A stretch of 64,000 nucleotides of DNA from NCBI GenBank assembly GCA_035519675.1, contig DATIWB010000102.1:1-64000 (forward strand), in the 5' to 3' direction. Shown piece after piece: positions 41,488 to 52,895 of the stretch. Source of the DNA: RPRB01 sp035519675 (lineage in GTDB: Bacteria > Myxococcota > Myxococcia > Myxococcales > Myxococcaceae). The notes beneath the pieces were generated by a model. It was given only the letters and a program-made list of their open reading frames with translations. It was not told the DNA's origin and searched no databases. Positions within the stretch are counted from its first letter, which is position 1. The number at the start of each line of letters is the position of its first letter. Both the position numbers and the translations under genes were made by a program.

Positions 41488-42012
41488 ATGACGCGCTCGA
41501 CCTTCCCGCTGATCTACCAGGGGTTGAGCTGCGCCCGTCACCGCTGCGCCGACCGACTGGTGGAGACGCACGAGTGCGTGGAGTGCGTCGGCCCTGCGCG
41601 GCTGCGGGAGATGGAGCAGCGGTCCGAGCAGCAGGAGCAGGAGCGGCGGGTGCACCGGGTGCTCCACGAGATGAGCGACGGGGGAAAGACCACCCTCCAG
41701 CTCGTCCACACCACCGGGCTCTCCACCACGCAGCTCCGGCCGCTGCTCGAGCAGCTCGCCTCGTCAGGGATGGTCAGGTTCGGCGAGGAGCGGCTCGGCC
41801 ACCACAGTCGCTGGCTGTGGTCGCTGCTGCCGCCCGCCGCCGCAGGCCGTGGCCACCAGGGCTCCCGCCCGAGCCCGAGGCCCCTCGGCTCGAGCCGTCC
41901 TGCGGGCTCGGTCGACCTGGCCGGACGTCGCTCGGACCTCCCCTCCGCCCGGCGCGACGCCTTGCCGTCGCCGGCGGCGCTCCCCGCCCAGCGCAGGTCG
42001 TCGTGTCGCTGA
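41488..42012 (+). CDS. cysteine-rich winged-helix protein (possible FeoC-like regulator)
   Basis: A 174-residue protein from the ATG at 41488 (a TTG at 41440 would add 16). It opens with cysteines in CARHRCADRL and HECVECVG, that is Cx4C and CxxC 12 residues apart, a layout able to hold a metal or Fe-S cluster. A winged helix follows (about 55-115: TTLQLVHTTGLSTTQLRPLL, MVRFGEERLG), then a long basic, serine- and arginine-rich disordered tail. It lies downstream of feoAB, where FeoC Fe-S regulators sit in enterobacteria, but it is not a clear FeoC homologue. Metal sensing is inference. Confidence 0.65.
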   Translation: MTRSTFPLIYQGLSCARHRCADRLVETHECVECVGPARLREMEQRSEQQEQERRVHRVLHEMSDGGKTTLQLVHTTGLSTTQLRPLLEQLASSGMVRFGEERLGHHSRWLWSLLPPAAAGRGHQGSRPSPRPLGSSRPAGSVDLAGRRSDLPSARRDALPSPAALPAQRRSSCR

Positions 42013-42257
42013 CCTCGCGCGCGGTGGACCTGGCGAGCAGCTCCGGGCCGTGCCTGCACGCCCGGCAGCATCACCCCGGCTCACCGGAGCGGATGCTGCC
42101 CTGCGCCTGGCCGGACTGTGACGTCGGCGTCGGGGAGGAGCGGCTCTCGCTCTGCAGACCCGATCGCGCGCCTCCTCTGCTGCTCGAGCGACGCTCGCTC
42201 GTGCTCGGTGGCGCCGAGCAGGTCTTCCTCTGGCACCCCTGCGGCACGCAGGGCTAG
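42003..42257 (+). CDS. small cysteine-containing hypothetical protein
   Basis: An 84-residue protein from GTG at 42003, overlapping the end of the previous gene by ten bases. Codon third positions are almost all G or C, like neighbouring genes, which supports coding. Cysteines occur at 17, 34, 39 and 51 (MLPCAWPDCDVG, LSLCRPD) and late (LWHPCG), and histidines at 19, 23 and 24. A small zinc or Fe-S protein is possible. No homologue recognised. It may work with the upstream cysteine-rich protein. Confidence 0.45.
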   Translation: MSLTSRAVDLASSSGPCLHARQHHPGSPERMLPCAWPDCDVGVGEERLSLCRPDRAPPLLLERRSLVLGGAEQVFLWHPCGTQG

Positions 42258-42312
42258 GGCAGCCGAGCCCGCGTCCGCTGCACCCGCGCTCGCTGGCGAT
42301 TAGGACGGCGGG

Positions 42313-43330
<1,018 letters not shown>

Positions 43331-43353
<23 letters not shown>

Positions 43354-44056
43354 CCGGGACCGGCTGGTCCGTCACCTCGGTGCGCTTGTGGTGCTCGCCC
43401 GCCGGGAGCTTCAGCTGGACGAGCCCCTCGCCGATCCGCGTGTGCGCCTCGGTGTGCTGGTGCGGCGGGGGCGCCGACGACGCACGCTTGTTCCACGGGT
43501 CCGAGGGGTGACTCACCGCCGGTCCCTGGAGGAGCTTGGGGATGTCCCAGACGAAACCGGAGCGGTTGTACTCGGAGGGCGTGTGCAGTCCGGTGTCCAT
43601 CCGGATCGCGTCCTTGGGGCAGGCGTCCACGCACAGGCCGCAGACGATGCAGCGGAGCTCGTCGATGACGAACTGGGTGGGGTACTTCTCGATGACCCGG
43701 TCCTCGGTCGCCGGATCCGTGGTCTGGTACTCGCCTGCCTCGATGTAGATGCACTGCGCCGGGCAGATGGTGGCGCACATGTAGCAGGCGACGCAGCGGG
43801 GCTTGCCGTCGTCGCGCGGCACCAGCCGGTGCAGGCCGCGGTACCCGGGCGGGTAGGGCGTCTTCTCCTCGGGGTAGCTGACCGTGGAGACGAGGTTGGC
43901 CCCCTTGCGGTCCTGGACCTCGGTGTTCACGTCTCGGGCATTGAAGAGATTCCGCAGGAAGTGCCGGGTGGTGATCACCAACCCGCGGATCAGCTCCGGC
44001 ACGTAGAGCCGCTCACGCAGATCGCCAGTCGGATTCTTGCTCGCCTTGTAGGCCAT
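43331..44056 (-). CDS. nuoI: NADH-quinone oxidoreductase subunit I
   Basis: A 241-residue complex I subunit with two [4Fe-4S] ferredoxin motifs, CVACYMCATICPAQC and CIVCGLCVDACPKDA (clusters N6a and N6b), carrying electrons towards NuoB. It is longer than usual: about 70 extra C-terminal residues contain a His-rich stretch (PPPHQHTEAH). It is the last gene of the nuoCDGHI run, after nuoH by 17 bases. Confidence 0.95.
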
Positions 44057-44073
44057 TTAGGGGTCCGGGGCTT

Positions 44074-45495
<1,422 letters not shown>

Positions 45496-45500
45496 GGCGG

Positions 45501-47255
45501 TCAGATCCCCCGGACGCGCGGCACGCCGAGCTCGCGGTAGCCGGGCGGCCGTCCGTCCGCTCCGGTGGGCAGAGGGTTCAGCCCGCGGGTGACTTTGAGC
45601 GGCGGTGCCGTGCCGTCCCAGTCCAGGCTGGCGAGCTCGGCCACCCTGGAGCCCCACTCGCGGAACACGTCCCGGGCGCTGGTCTGGAGCCAGGGGAATC
45701 CGAACTCCTGGGCCAGCGCGACCGCCCAGGCCCAGTGCGCCTTCACGTCCGCGCGCGGCGGGTAGGCGCGGCGGAAGCGCTGGGTGATGCCGTCGAGGTT
45801 GGTGAACGTCCCCTCGTCCTCGACGTGGACCGCGGCCGGCAGGAGCACGTGCGCCTGTTCCGTCACCGGGGACTCGTTCGAGGCCTGGAGCACGAAGTAC
45901 TCGAGCTTCCCGAACGCCTGGGCCGCGACCGCGGCATCCACCGGGACCTCACCGCCGATGGCGTAGAGCGCCTTCACCTTCCCCGCGGCAATCGCCTGGG
46001 TCAGCTCGGCGAACGGCTTCAGCGTGACCTCCAGCCCGCGCGCCACCCACTCCAGGCCTCGCCGGTTGGGGTTCTTGTCCGGCCTCATCAAGTACTGGTC
46101 ACCGGCGCCGTCCGGACGGCCCCCGACGTACACCGAGCGCACCCCGAGTGCGTCGCGGGCGAGGGCCAGCGCGGCGAGCAGGTCCTCGTTGGAAGCCAGC
46201 GGGGAGGCGAGCACCGCCAGCCCCTCCGTCCCGGCCAGCGCCTTGAACTGCTCCACCACCGACTTGAGGGTCTCGGGCACCGTGGCCTCGCGCCGGTCCT
46301 CGCCGCGGCCGAGCATCGCCGCCGAGAGCCGGTGCTGGTTGAGGTACTTGTAGGAGAGCCGGCCCTGGTCGCACATCCAGCTCTTGTTGATCGCCTCGTT
46401 CTCCCGGGGGCGGTACCGGTAGGTGTCCTGCCCCATGAAGTCCACGAAGGTGCTGCAGCCCCGCGAGCAGCCGGTGCAGACGCTGGGGGCCGCGGAGAGG
46501 AACCAGCTCCGGGCGCGGAACCGGAAATCGCGGTTGAGCAGCGCTCCCACGGGGCAGATGTCGACGACGTTGCCCGAGTAGTTGCTGTCCAGCTGCTTGC
46601 CGGGGAAGGTGTCGATGTACTCGGCGCTCCCCCGGCCGAACATCCCCAGCTGTGGCTCCTTCGCCACCTCGGTCATGAAGCGCACGCAGCGGGTGCAGAG
46701 GATGCAGCGCTCCTGGTCCAGCACCACCGTGGGGCCCAGCACCTTCCGCTTGGCCTTCATGAACTTCTGGCCCTCGAGGCGCGAGGAGCGGTGGTTGTGG
46801 CGCTGGTAGTAGTCCTGGAGCTTGCACTCCCCGGCATCGTCGCAGATGGAGCAGTCCACCGGGTGGTTGAGGAGGAGCATCTCCATCACCGCCCGCTGGC
46901 TCTCCTGGACGCGGGCGCTCCTCGTCTGGATGATCATCCCCTCGGCCATCGGCGTCTGGCAGGCCGGAACGAGCTTCGGCGAGTTGCTCACCTCCACCAG
47001 GCACATCCGGCAGTTGGCGGCGATGCTCAGGCGGGGGTGGTAGCAGTAGTACGGGATCTCGGAGCCCACCGCCTTGACCGCGTCCACCATGTTGGCGCCG
47101 GGCTTGGCCACCAGCTCCTTGCCATCCACCGTCACCGTCACGAAGCCAGGGTGCTTGGGCGCGGGCTTGCCGCCAGGGCCTGGAGGCGGACCGGGCGGCT
47201 TGGCCAGGGGTGGCTGGGCATCCCCGCTGGGCTTCTTGCCGTCGCTCTCGCTCAC
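45501..47255 (-). CDS. nuoG: NADH-quinone oxidoreductase subunit G
   Basis: A 584-residue complex I subunit, well short of the 908 of E. coli; the C-terminal molybdopterin-like region is cut down. A proline-rich extension (about 1-35) precedes the [2Fe-2S] domain (YYCYHP, NCRMC), N5-type HPVDCSICDDAGECKLQD, N4-type CILCTRC, and an N7-like CTGCSRGC with a later CDQGR. It carries electrons from the NADH module to NuoI. The GTG start overlaps nuoD by four bases. Confidence 0.93.
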   Translation of the reverse strand: MSESDGKKPSGDAQPPLAKPPGPPPGPGGKPAPKHPGFVTVTVDGKELVAKPGANMVDAVKAVGSEIPYYCYHPRLSIAANCRMCLVEVSNSPKLVPACQTPMAEGMIIQTRSARVQESQRAVMEMLLLNHPVDCSICDDAGECKLQDYYQRHNHRSSRLEGQKFMKAKRKVLGPTVVLDQERCILCTRCVRFMTEVAKEPQLGMFGRGSAEYIDTFPGKQLDSNYSGNVVDICPVGALLNRDFRFRARSWFLSAAPSVCTGCSRGCSTFVDFMGQDTYRYRPRENEAINKSWMCDQGRLSYKYLNQHRLSAAMLGRGEDRREATVPETLKSVVEQFKALAGTEGLAVLASPLASNEDLLAALALARDALGVRSVYVGGRPDGAGDQYLMRPDKNPNRRGLEWVARGLEVTLKPFAELTQAIAAGKVKALYAIGGEVPVDAAVAAQAFGKLEYFVLQASNESPVTEQAHVLLPAAVHVEDEGTFTNLDGITQRFRRAYPPRADVKAHWAWAVALAQEFGFPWLQTSARDVFREWGSRVAELASLDWDGTAPPLKVTRGLNPLPTGADGRPPGYRELGVPRVRGI

Positions 47256-48490
47256 TGCTCCACCTCGCCGCCGATCATGTTGATGGTGTCGAACGTCGGG
47301 ATCAGATCCGCCAGCATCTTCCCCTCGATCATCCGGGGGATCCCCGAGAGAATGGCGAACCCCGGCGCGCGGACGTGGACCTTGTACGGCCGGCCCGACC
47401 CGTCGCTCACCAGGTACCAGCCCAGCTCGCCGTTGGCCGCCTCGGTGCAGTCGTAGACCTCGCCCGGGGGCACCGGGACGCCCTCCATCACCAGCTTGAA
47501 GTGGGAGATGACCCCCTCGATGGTCCCGTAGACCTCGGCCTTCGGCGGGAGCGCGATGCGCCAGTCGTCGACGATGATCGGCCCCGGCGGGATCTCCCGG
47601 AGCGCCTGCCGGACGATGGCCTCCGACTGCTTCAGCTCCTCCATCCTCATGAGGTATCGGTCGTAGTTGTCGCCGTTCTGGCCGACGGGGACGTCGAAAT
47701 CCATCCGGTCGTAGACCCAGTACGGACGCGCCTTGCGCACGTCGTAGTTGATGCCGTTGGCGCGGAGACACGGGCCGGTGAAGCCGAAGTCCAGCGCGTC
47801 CTGGGCGGTGATGACCCCGGTGCCACGCATCCGGTCCACGAAGATGCGGTTGTTGGTGAGGAGGCCGTCCACCTCCCCGAGCAGCTCGTGGATCCTGTCC
47901 AGCGTCTTGCCCACCCGATCGATCCAGCCCTCGGGAAGGTCGCGGTTCAGCCCGCCGACCCGGCCGAACGAGGTGGTGAGCCGGGCGCCGGTGAGCTCGC
48001 TCACCCGGTCCATGATCTGCTCACGGCCCTCGATGGCGTAGAGGAAGGCGGAGAAGCCGCCCAGCTCCAGCCCGATGGCCCCCACGCAGGTGAGGTGGTC
48101 GTGCATCCGGTGCAGCTCGGAGGCGGCCACCCGGATGTACTGGGCGCGCTCGGGGATGTCCAGGCCGATGAGCGCCTCCACCGCCTTGAGGAAGCCGAGG
48201 TTGTTCATGATCGCCGAGACGTAGTTGAGGCGATCGGTGTAGGGCAGGCACTGGTTCCAGGTGACGTTCTCGCAGCTCTTCTGGAACCCGCGGTGGAGGA
48301 AGCCGATCTCCGGATCGGCGTGGATGATGGTCTCGCCCTCGAGCTCCACCTTCATCCGCACGGTGCCGTGCATCGCCGGGTGCGACGGCCCCAGGTTGAT
48401 CAGCATCCGCTTGGTCTGGAGGTGAGCCTCGAGCTCGGACTCCTCGTCCTGGGCGACGTCCTCGGTCTGTCGTTCGTCGGCGTGGGCCAT
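47252..48490 (-). CDS. nuoD: NADH-quinone oxidoreductase subunit D
   Basis: A 412-residue subunit that forms much of the quinone-binding site. Family landmarks are LGPSHPAMHG, EIGFLHRGFQKSCE, RLNYVSAIMNNLGF and the late IPTFDTINMIGGEVEQ end. Normal length. It sits between nuoC and nuoG on the same strand. Confidence 0.96.
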   Translation of the reverse strand: MAHADERQTEDVAQDEESELEAHLQTKRMLINLGPSHPAMHGTVRMKVELEGETIIHADPEIGFLHRGFQKSCENVTWNQCLPYTDRLNYVSAIMNNLGFLKAVEALIGLDIPERAQYIRVAASELHRMHDHLTCVGAIGLELGGFSAFLYAIEGREQIMDRVSELTGARLTTSFGRVGGLNRDLPEGWIDRVGKTLDRIHELLGEVDGLLTNNRIFVDRMRGTGVITAQDALDFGFTGPCLRANGINYDVRKARPYWVYDRMDFDVPVGQNGDNYDRYLMRMEELKQSEAIVRQALREIPPGPIIVDDWRIALPPKAEVYGTIEGVISHFKLVMEGVPVPPGEVYDCTEAANGELGWYLVSDGSGRPYKVHVRAPGFAILSGIPRMIEGKMLADLIPTFDTINMIGGEVEQ

Positions 48491-48499
48491 TGGGTCGGG

Positions 48500-49033
48500 T
48501 CAGGCGGTTCCGGAGGTGCCGGGGCCGCGGAAGATGTCCCGGATGGGGCGCTCGGGGATGAGCGGCTGGCGCTCGCGCAGCGGGTAGTCCTTGCGGAGCG
48601 GGTGCCCCTTGAACTCCTCGTACATGAGGATCCGGCGCAGGTCGGGGTGGCCGGCGAAGCGGATGCCGTAGAAGTCCCAGACGAACCGCTCCCACCAGTT
48701 CGCGCCCTGGAAGATGGAAGTGACGCTCGGAACCTCGGGGTGGTCCTCGCCGACGCGCACCTTGAGGCGAAGGTGCTCGTTCCAGGTCACCGAGTAGAGG
48801 AAGTAGACCACCTCGAATCGCGGTGTGTTGTCCGGCAGCTGCAACCGGTCCACCGCGTCGATGGAGAGGAAGAGCTTGAAGTCGAGCTGCGGGTCGTCCT
48901 TGACGTGGCCGAGGACCGTGCGGAGCGACCCGGGCTCGAGGACGCCCCAGCTTCCACCGGTGCGGTCGGTGTACTGCTCGACGAAGGCGTCGGGGTACTT
49001 CTCGTGCACGAGGGTGAGGGCGCGGAGGCTCAC
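48500..49033 (-). CDS. nuoC: NADH-quinone oxidoreductase subunit C
   Basis: A 177-residue 30-kDa subunit with the signature ERFVWDFYGIRFAGHPDLRRIL, given by ERFVWDFYGI and HPDLRRIL, followed by GHPLRKDYPL. It is first in the nuoCDGHI run. nuoA and nuoB, which normally precede nuoC, are about 10 kb upstream on the same strand, with unrelated genes between. Confidence 0.94.
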   Translation of the reverse strand: MSLRALTLVHEKYPDAFVEQYTDRTGGSWGVLEPGSLRTVLGHVKDDPQLDFKLFLSIDAVDRLQLPDNTPRFEVVYFLYSVTWNEHLRLKVRVGEDHPEVPSVTSIFQGANWWERFVWDFYGIRFAGHPDLRRILMYEEFKGHPLRKDYPLRERQPLIPERPIRDIFRGPGTSGTA

Positions 49034-49209
49034 GGGGTCGGGACGGCCTTTCCGGGACGAGGGAGCGTGCCGAACGGCGCCGCGGGTTCTACTGGCCTGC
49101 CGCGGGGCACGTCAACGGACAACCCCGAAGAAGTTGGGGCACTTACCGAGGGGAGCAGGGGAAGTCGGGAGAAGCCGCGGGCGCCGGCCCGGGAGTAGGG
49201 TGGGCGGCC

Positions 49210-49674
49210 ATGGAAGGCCCGAGCGTCCAGGAGCGGTTCGCCCCCCACAACGCCTGCTTCGGCTGTGGCCCGTCGAACCCGAAAGGACTGCGGATTCGCA
49301 GCTTCGAGGAAGGCGACCACCTCGTCGCCCGCTGGCGCCCCGAGGAGCATCATCAGGCGTTCCCCGGGGTGGTCAATGGAGGCATCGTCGGAGCGTTGCT
49401 CGACTGCCACTCGAACTGGGCGGCCATGGTGGCGCTGATGCGCGCCCAGAAGCTCCAGTCCCCACCGTGTACCGTGACCTCCGACTTCGCGGTGAGCCTC
49501 AAGCGGCCCACGCCGTTGGGGCCCGAGCTGATGCTCTGGGCCAAGGCGGTGGAGATCCAGGGAGACCGCGCCACGGTGGAGGCGACGCTGAGCGCCGAGG
49601 GGAAGGTGACCGCCACCTGCCGGGGGACGTTCGTGGCTGTGAAGCCCGGCCACCCCGCGTACCACCGGTGGTGA
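49210..49674 (+). CDS. PaaI-family (hotdog) thioesterase
   Basis: A 154-residue hotdog-fold protein. HHQAFPGVVNGGIVGALLDCHSNW is the core, given by FPGVVNGGIVGALLD (about 52-66), where the Asp acts in thioester cleavage. An N-terminal CFGCGPSNPKGL (about 17-28) resembles the cysteine motif of other PaaI-like proteins. Acyl-CoA substrate unknown. It faces nuoC divergently. Confidence 0.88.
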   Translation: MEGPSVQERFAPHNACFGCGPSNPKGLRIRSFEEGDHLVARWRPEEHHQAFPGVVNGGIVGALLDCHSNWAAMVALMRAQKLQSPPCTVTSDFAVSLKRPTPLGPELMLWAKAVEIQGDRATVEATLSAEGKVTATCRGTFVAVKPGHPAYHRW

Positions 49675-49702
49675 GCGGCAGCGCGGACTGGAGGGGAGCC
49701 CG

Positions 49703-51493
49703 ATGAGGCGTCGCCGATTTCTCGAGCTTCTCGCAGGGGGCGCAGCGGCTGGCGCCCTCGGGCTGCCTTCGGCCGTCGCCGGGGCGGCGATGCGTCGCGT
49801 GCGCCCGGGCGACGCTGGATGGCCGGACGAGGCAGCGTGGAAGGCCCTCTCCGAACGGGTGCAGGGGCGGCTGCTCCGGGTCGACTCGCCGCTGGAGAAG
49901 GCGGCTCCGGAGCTGGTCAAGCAGATGCAGAACCCGTACTTCCTCGGCGACCAGGTCTGGGGAACCCAGAGCACGGGTTGGGCGGGGGCGTGGACCTCGA
50001 GCCCGAGCGCGTACGCCGTCACCGCGAAGAGCGCCGCGGACGTGTCGGCCGCGGTGGACTTCGCCCGCGCGCACCGGCTCCGGCTGGTGGTCAAAGGCGG
50101 CGGACACAGCTACCACGGGGCGTCCAACGCGCCCGACTCGCTCCTGGTCTGGAGCCGGGCGATGGAGGACGTCACCTTGCACGACGCCTTCGTCCCGAGG
50201 GGGTGCGAGGGCATGCTCCATCCGGTGCCGGCGGTGAGCGTGGGGGCGGGGGCGCTCTGGTTTCACGCCTACGACGCGGTGACCACGCGGGGCGGCCGGT
50301 ACGTGCAGGGCGGCGGATGCGCCACGGTGGGAGTCGCCGGGCTGGTACAAGGCGGCGGCTTCGGGAGCTTCTCCAAGCGGTTCGGCATGGCCGCCGCGAG
50401 CCTGCTCGAGGCCGAGGTGGTGACCGCGGACGGAGTCACCCGGCTGGCGAACGCCTGCACGCACCCGGACCTCTTCTGGGCGCTGAAGGGAGGCGGCGGC
50501 CCGACCTTCGGCATCGTCACCCGTCTGACGCTGCGGACCCACGAGCTTCCAGCGACGTTCGGTGGAGTGCTGCTGACCCTCGAGGCGGACTCGGATGCGG
50601 CGTTCAAGCGACTGATCCGCCGATTCGTCGCCTTCTACGCTGCCTCCCTCATGAACCCGCACTGGGGCGAGCAGGTGAGGCTGCATCCTCGCAACCGGAT
50701 GGCGGTCCAGATGCTCTTCCAGGGCCTGGACACCGCCCAGGCGGAGGAGGTCTGGAGGCCGTTCCTCTCCGAGGCGGCGAAGCCGGGGAGCGGGGTCAGC
50801 GTCGGAGCCGACCGGACCACCCTCAGTGCGCCGGCGCGTGACTTCTGGAACCCCGAGTTCCTCAGGACGAAGCTCGGCCCGTACGTCCGGGTCGATGACC
50901 GGCCGTCCGCGCCCCCGTTCAAGAATCTCTGGTGGGCGAGCAACGAGGAGGAGCTCGGCGCGTACTGGCACGGGTACGAGTCCACCTGGCTTCCCGCTTC
51001 GCTCCTGTCCGCCGGACGCCAGGGGGTGCTGGCCGCGGCGCTCTTCGCCGCCTCCAGGCACTGGACCGTCGGCCTGCACTTCAACAAGGGGCTCGCCGGT
51101 GCGCCGTCGGAGGCCATCACCGCGGCGCGAAACACCTCCGTCAACCCGGCGGTGCTCGACGCCTTCGCCCTGGCGATCATCGCCGGGAGCGGTCCCCCGG
51201 TGTACCCCGGCGTTGCGGGCCACGAGCCCGAGCCGGACGAGGCGCGCAACGACGCACAGGCGATCCACCGGGCGATGGCGGAGCTGCGGAAAGTGGTGCC
51301 CGACCCGGGCTCGTACGTCCTGGAGAGCAATTACTTCGAGCCGAGCTGGCAGCGGGCGTTCTGGGGAGGGAGCTACCCCCGGCTCCGCGCGGTGAAGAAG
51401 AAGTACGACCCGGACGGTCTGTTCATCGTCCACCACGGCGTGGGCAGCGAGGACTGGAGCCCGGACGGGATGGTGCGCGCCACGGGACGCTGA
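49703..51493 (+). CDS. Tat-exported FAD-linked oxidase (berberine-bridge-enzyme-like)
   Basis: A 596-residue oxidase with a twin-arginine signal (RRRRFLELLAGG). The FAD-binding domain has VVKGGGHSYHG, where His135 can attach FAD covalently, and CATVGVAGLVQGGGFG, where Cys206 is the second attachment point of bicovalent flavin oxidases. The C-terminal KKKYDPDGLF fits the BBE tail that closes the active site. It should oxidise a sugar or alcohol outside the cytoplasm with O2. Its neighbours do not reveal the substrate. Confidence 0.87.
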   Translation: MRRRRFLELLAGGAAAGALGLPSAVAGAAMRRVRPGDAGWPDEAAWKALSERVQGRLLRVDSPLEKAAPELVKQMQNPYFLGDQVWGTQSTGWAGAWTSSPSAYAVTAKSAADVSAAVDFARAHRLRLVVKGGGHSYHGASNAPDSLLVWSRAMEDVTLHDAFVPRGCEGMLHPVPAVSVGAGALWFHAYDAVTTRGGRYVQGGGCATVGVAGLVQGGGFGSFSKRFGMAAASLLEAEVVTADGVTRLANACTHPDLFWALKGGGGPTFGIVTRLTLRTHELPATFGGVLLTLEADSDAAFKRLIRRFVAFYAASLMNPHWGEQVRLHPRNRMAVQMLFQGLDTAQAEEVWRPFLSEAAKPGSGVSVGADRTTLSAPARDFWNPEFLRTKLGPYVRVDDRPSAPPFKNLWWASNEEELGAYWHGYESTWLPASLLSAGRQGVLAAALFAASRHWTVGLHFNKGLAGAPSEAITAARNTSVNPAVLDAFALAIIAGSGPPVYPGVAGHEPEPDEARNDAQAIHRAMAELRKVVPDPGSYVLESNYFEPSWQRAFWGGSYPRLRAVKKKYDPDGLFIVHHGVGSEDWSPDGMVRATGR

Positions 51494-51693
51494 TCCCGAA
51501 CGGTCAGCCTCGTCCGCAACGGAACCCGGGGGGACGAACCCGTCGCCACCGTCCGGCAACGGCGCCAACCCTGGCTGGTCTGCGGTGCACCCCGCTGCCT
51601 CGAATGGGCCCTCGATCCGGGTGATCCACGGGCCACGCTCGGATCTGCGTCGCGAGACGGTGTGCTGTCCCGTCCCGGTCCGGGATGAGCTGC

Positions 51694-52716
51694 TCAGCGC
51701 GAGCGCGGGTCGGTCGGTGCGAGCTCGGCCCGGTCGTCCCGGTTGCTCCACTCGGTCTGCCAGGCGAAGCCGTTGCGGCGGCCCCACACGCTCTTCAGCG
51801 CGGAGTCGCCCTCGAGCTCCGCGTTGAGCACCGGGATGTCGCCGATCTCCCCCTTGCCGCGCAGGGGGCGTCCGAGCCCGTCGAGCACCGCGCTGCCGTC
51901 GCGCCGGCGGACGGGCGTGGTGTCGTCGTACCAGCCGAGGAAGTGCGGGTCCCCGGTGGCGATGGCCAGCCCGACGTCGGGGTCGGTCACTGCCTCGGTG
52001 ACCTCGTGGCTCTCGGTGATGGTGACGTTGTCGATCGGGGTCCCGGTGAAGTCGATGCCGTTTGCCAGCGACCCGGTCCGCTGCGAGTAGACCACCACCG
52101 CGTAATAGACCGGATGCCCGTCCTTCGCGGTCACGTTGCCGTGGAATCCGCCGAGGCCCGAGCGCGAGCTGGCCTCGCCGTCGTGGAGCGTGGCGCCCGG
52201 CGGGAGCACCAGGGTGAAGATGCGCTCGGAATCCGAGGCATCGAACGCACCCGAGCGAACCTGGGCCTGGACCAGCGCCTCCACGTCCTCCTTCGAGAAG
52301 TCCCGCCGCGACACGGCCGCCAGCACCTTCGACGGAGAGGTCGTCCCCGGCCCGCCCCCGTACTCCCTCCAGAGGCCCGTCTGGCCGGGGTCCTTCACCA
52401 GCTCCGCCATCGCCGCGTCGTTCCGCGCCCGCTCGCGCCGGCCTTGAAGCGTCTGCCAGTAGCCGCCCACATACACCGGGACCACGTCGGGCGAGCGGAG
52501 CACCTTGCCGCCATGGAACGTGAGATGGCCAGTCTCGACGCTGGTGGCCCCCGACCTTCCGGGCGAGGGCCTCGGCTGCAGGTCATCGAGCTCGATCCGG
52601 TCCGGATCCACCGGCTCGAAGCTTCGGCTCTGCGTCGAGGTGGATGCCGGCTCCTCGTGCTCGTGGAGGTACGGATCGATCGGCGCCGCTGCGCCCGCGG
52701 ACTGCACCCGGCTCAT
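51694..52716 (-). CDS. hypothetical protein with SHExxEAxTDP motif
   Basis: A 340-residue protein from the ATG at 52716, which has a strong GGGGGAG eight bases upstream. It contains SHEVTEAVTDP (His237, Glu238, Glu241), then GWYDD, then GEIGD. The HExxEAxTDP, GW, EIGD order recurs, as I recall, in a group of extracellular metallopeptidase-like and EXORDIUM-like bacterial proteins; zinc binding is a guess. No signal peptide is visible. The first 60 residues are low-complexity. It lies 180 bases downstream of the ABC ATPase gene. Confidence 0.6.
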   Translation of the reverse strand: MSRVQSAGAAAPIDPYLHEHEEPASTSTQSRSFEPVDPDRIELDDLQPRPSPGRSGATSVETGHLTFHGGKVLRSPDVVPVYVGGYWQTLQGRRERARNDAAMAELVKDPGQTGLWREYGGGPGTTSPSKVLAAVSRRDFSKEDVEALVQAQVRSGAFDASDSERIFTLVLPPGATLHDGEASSRSGLGGFHGNVTAKDGHPVYYAVVVYSQRTGSLANGIDFTGTPIDNVTITESHEVTEAVTDPDVGLAIATGDPHFLGWYDDTTPVRRRDGSAVLDGLGRPLRGKGEIGDIPVLNAELEGDSALKSVWGRRNGFAWQTEWSNRDDRAELAPTDPRSR

Positions 52717-52895
52717 GTGAGGCTCCCCCCCTGCCGCGACCAGCGTGGTCACGGCGTTCCGGGGGCCTCAGCAAGGACCGTGCGCGGCGCTCATCCAGGG
52801 CAAGACGCCCGCCCGGAGTCGCGGGGCATGGACCGACCGACCGCGGGTGCGGACCCCCCAGTCCACCGGCGGCGCCACCCGCCCGGGGCCGCTCC

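Noticed and set aside
51494..51693. The 200-base gap between the flavin oxidase and the convergent hypothetical gene as a hidden gene or RNA.
   Set aside because: Short GC-rich inverted repeats are present but no long stem, no T tract, and no coding frame with a family match; nothing supportable is seen.
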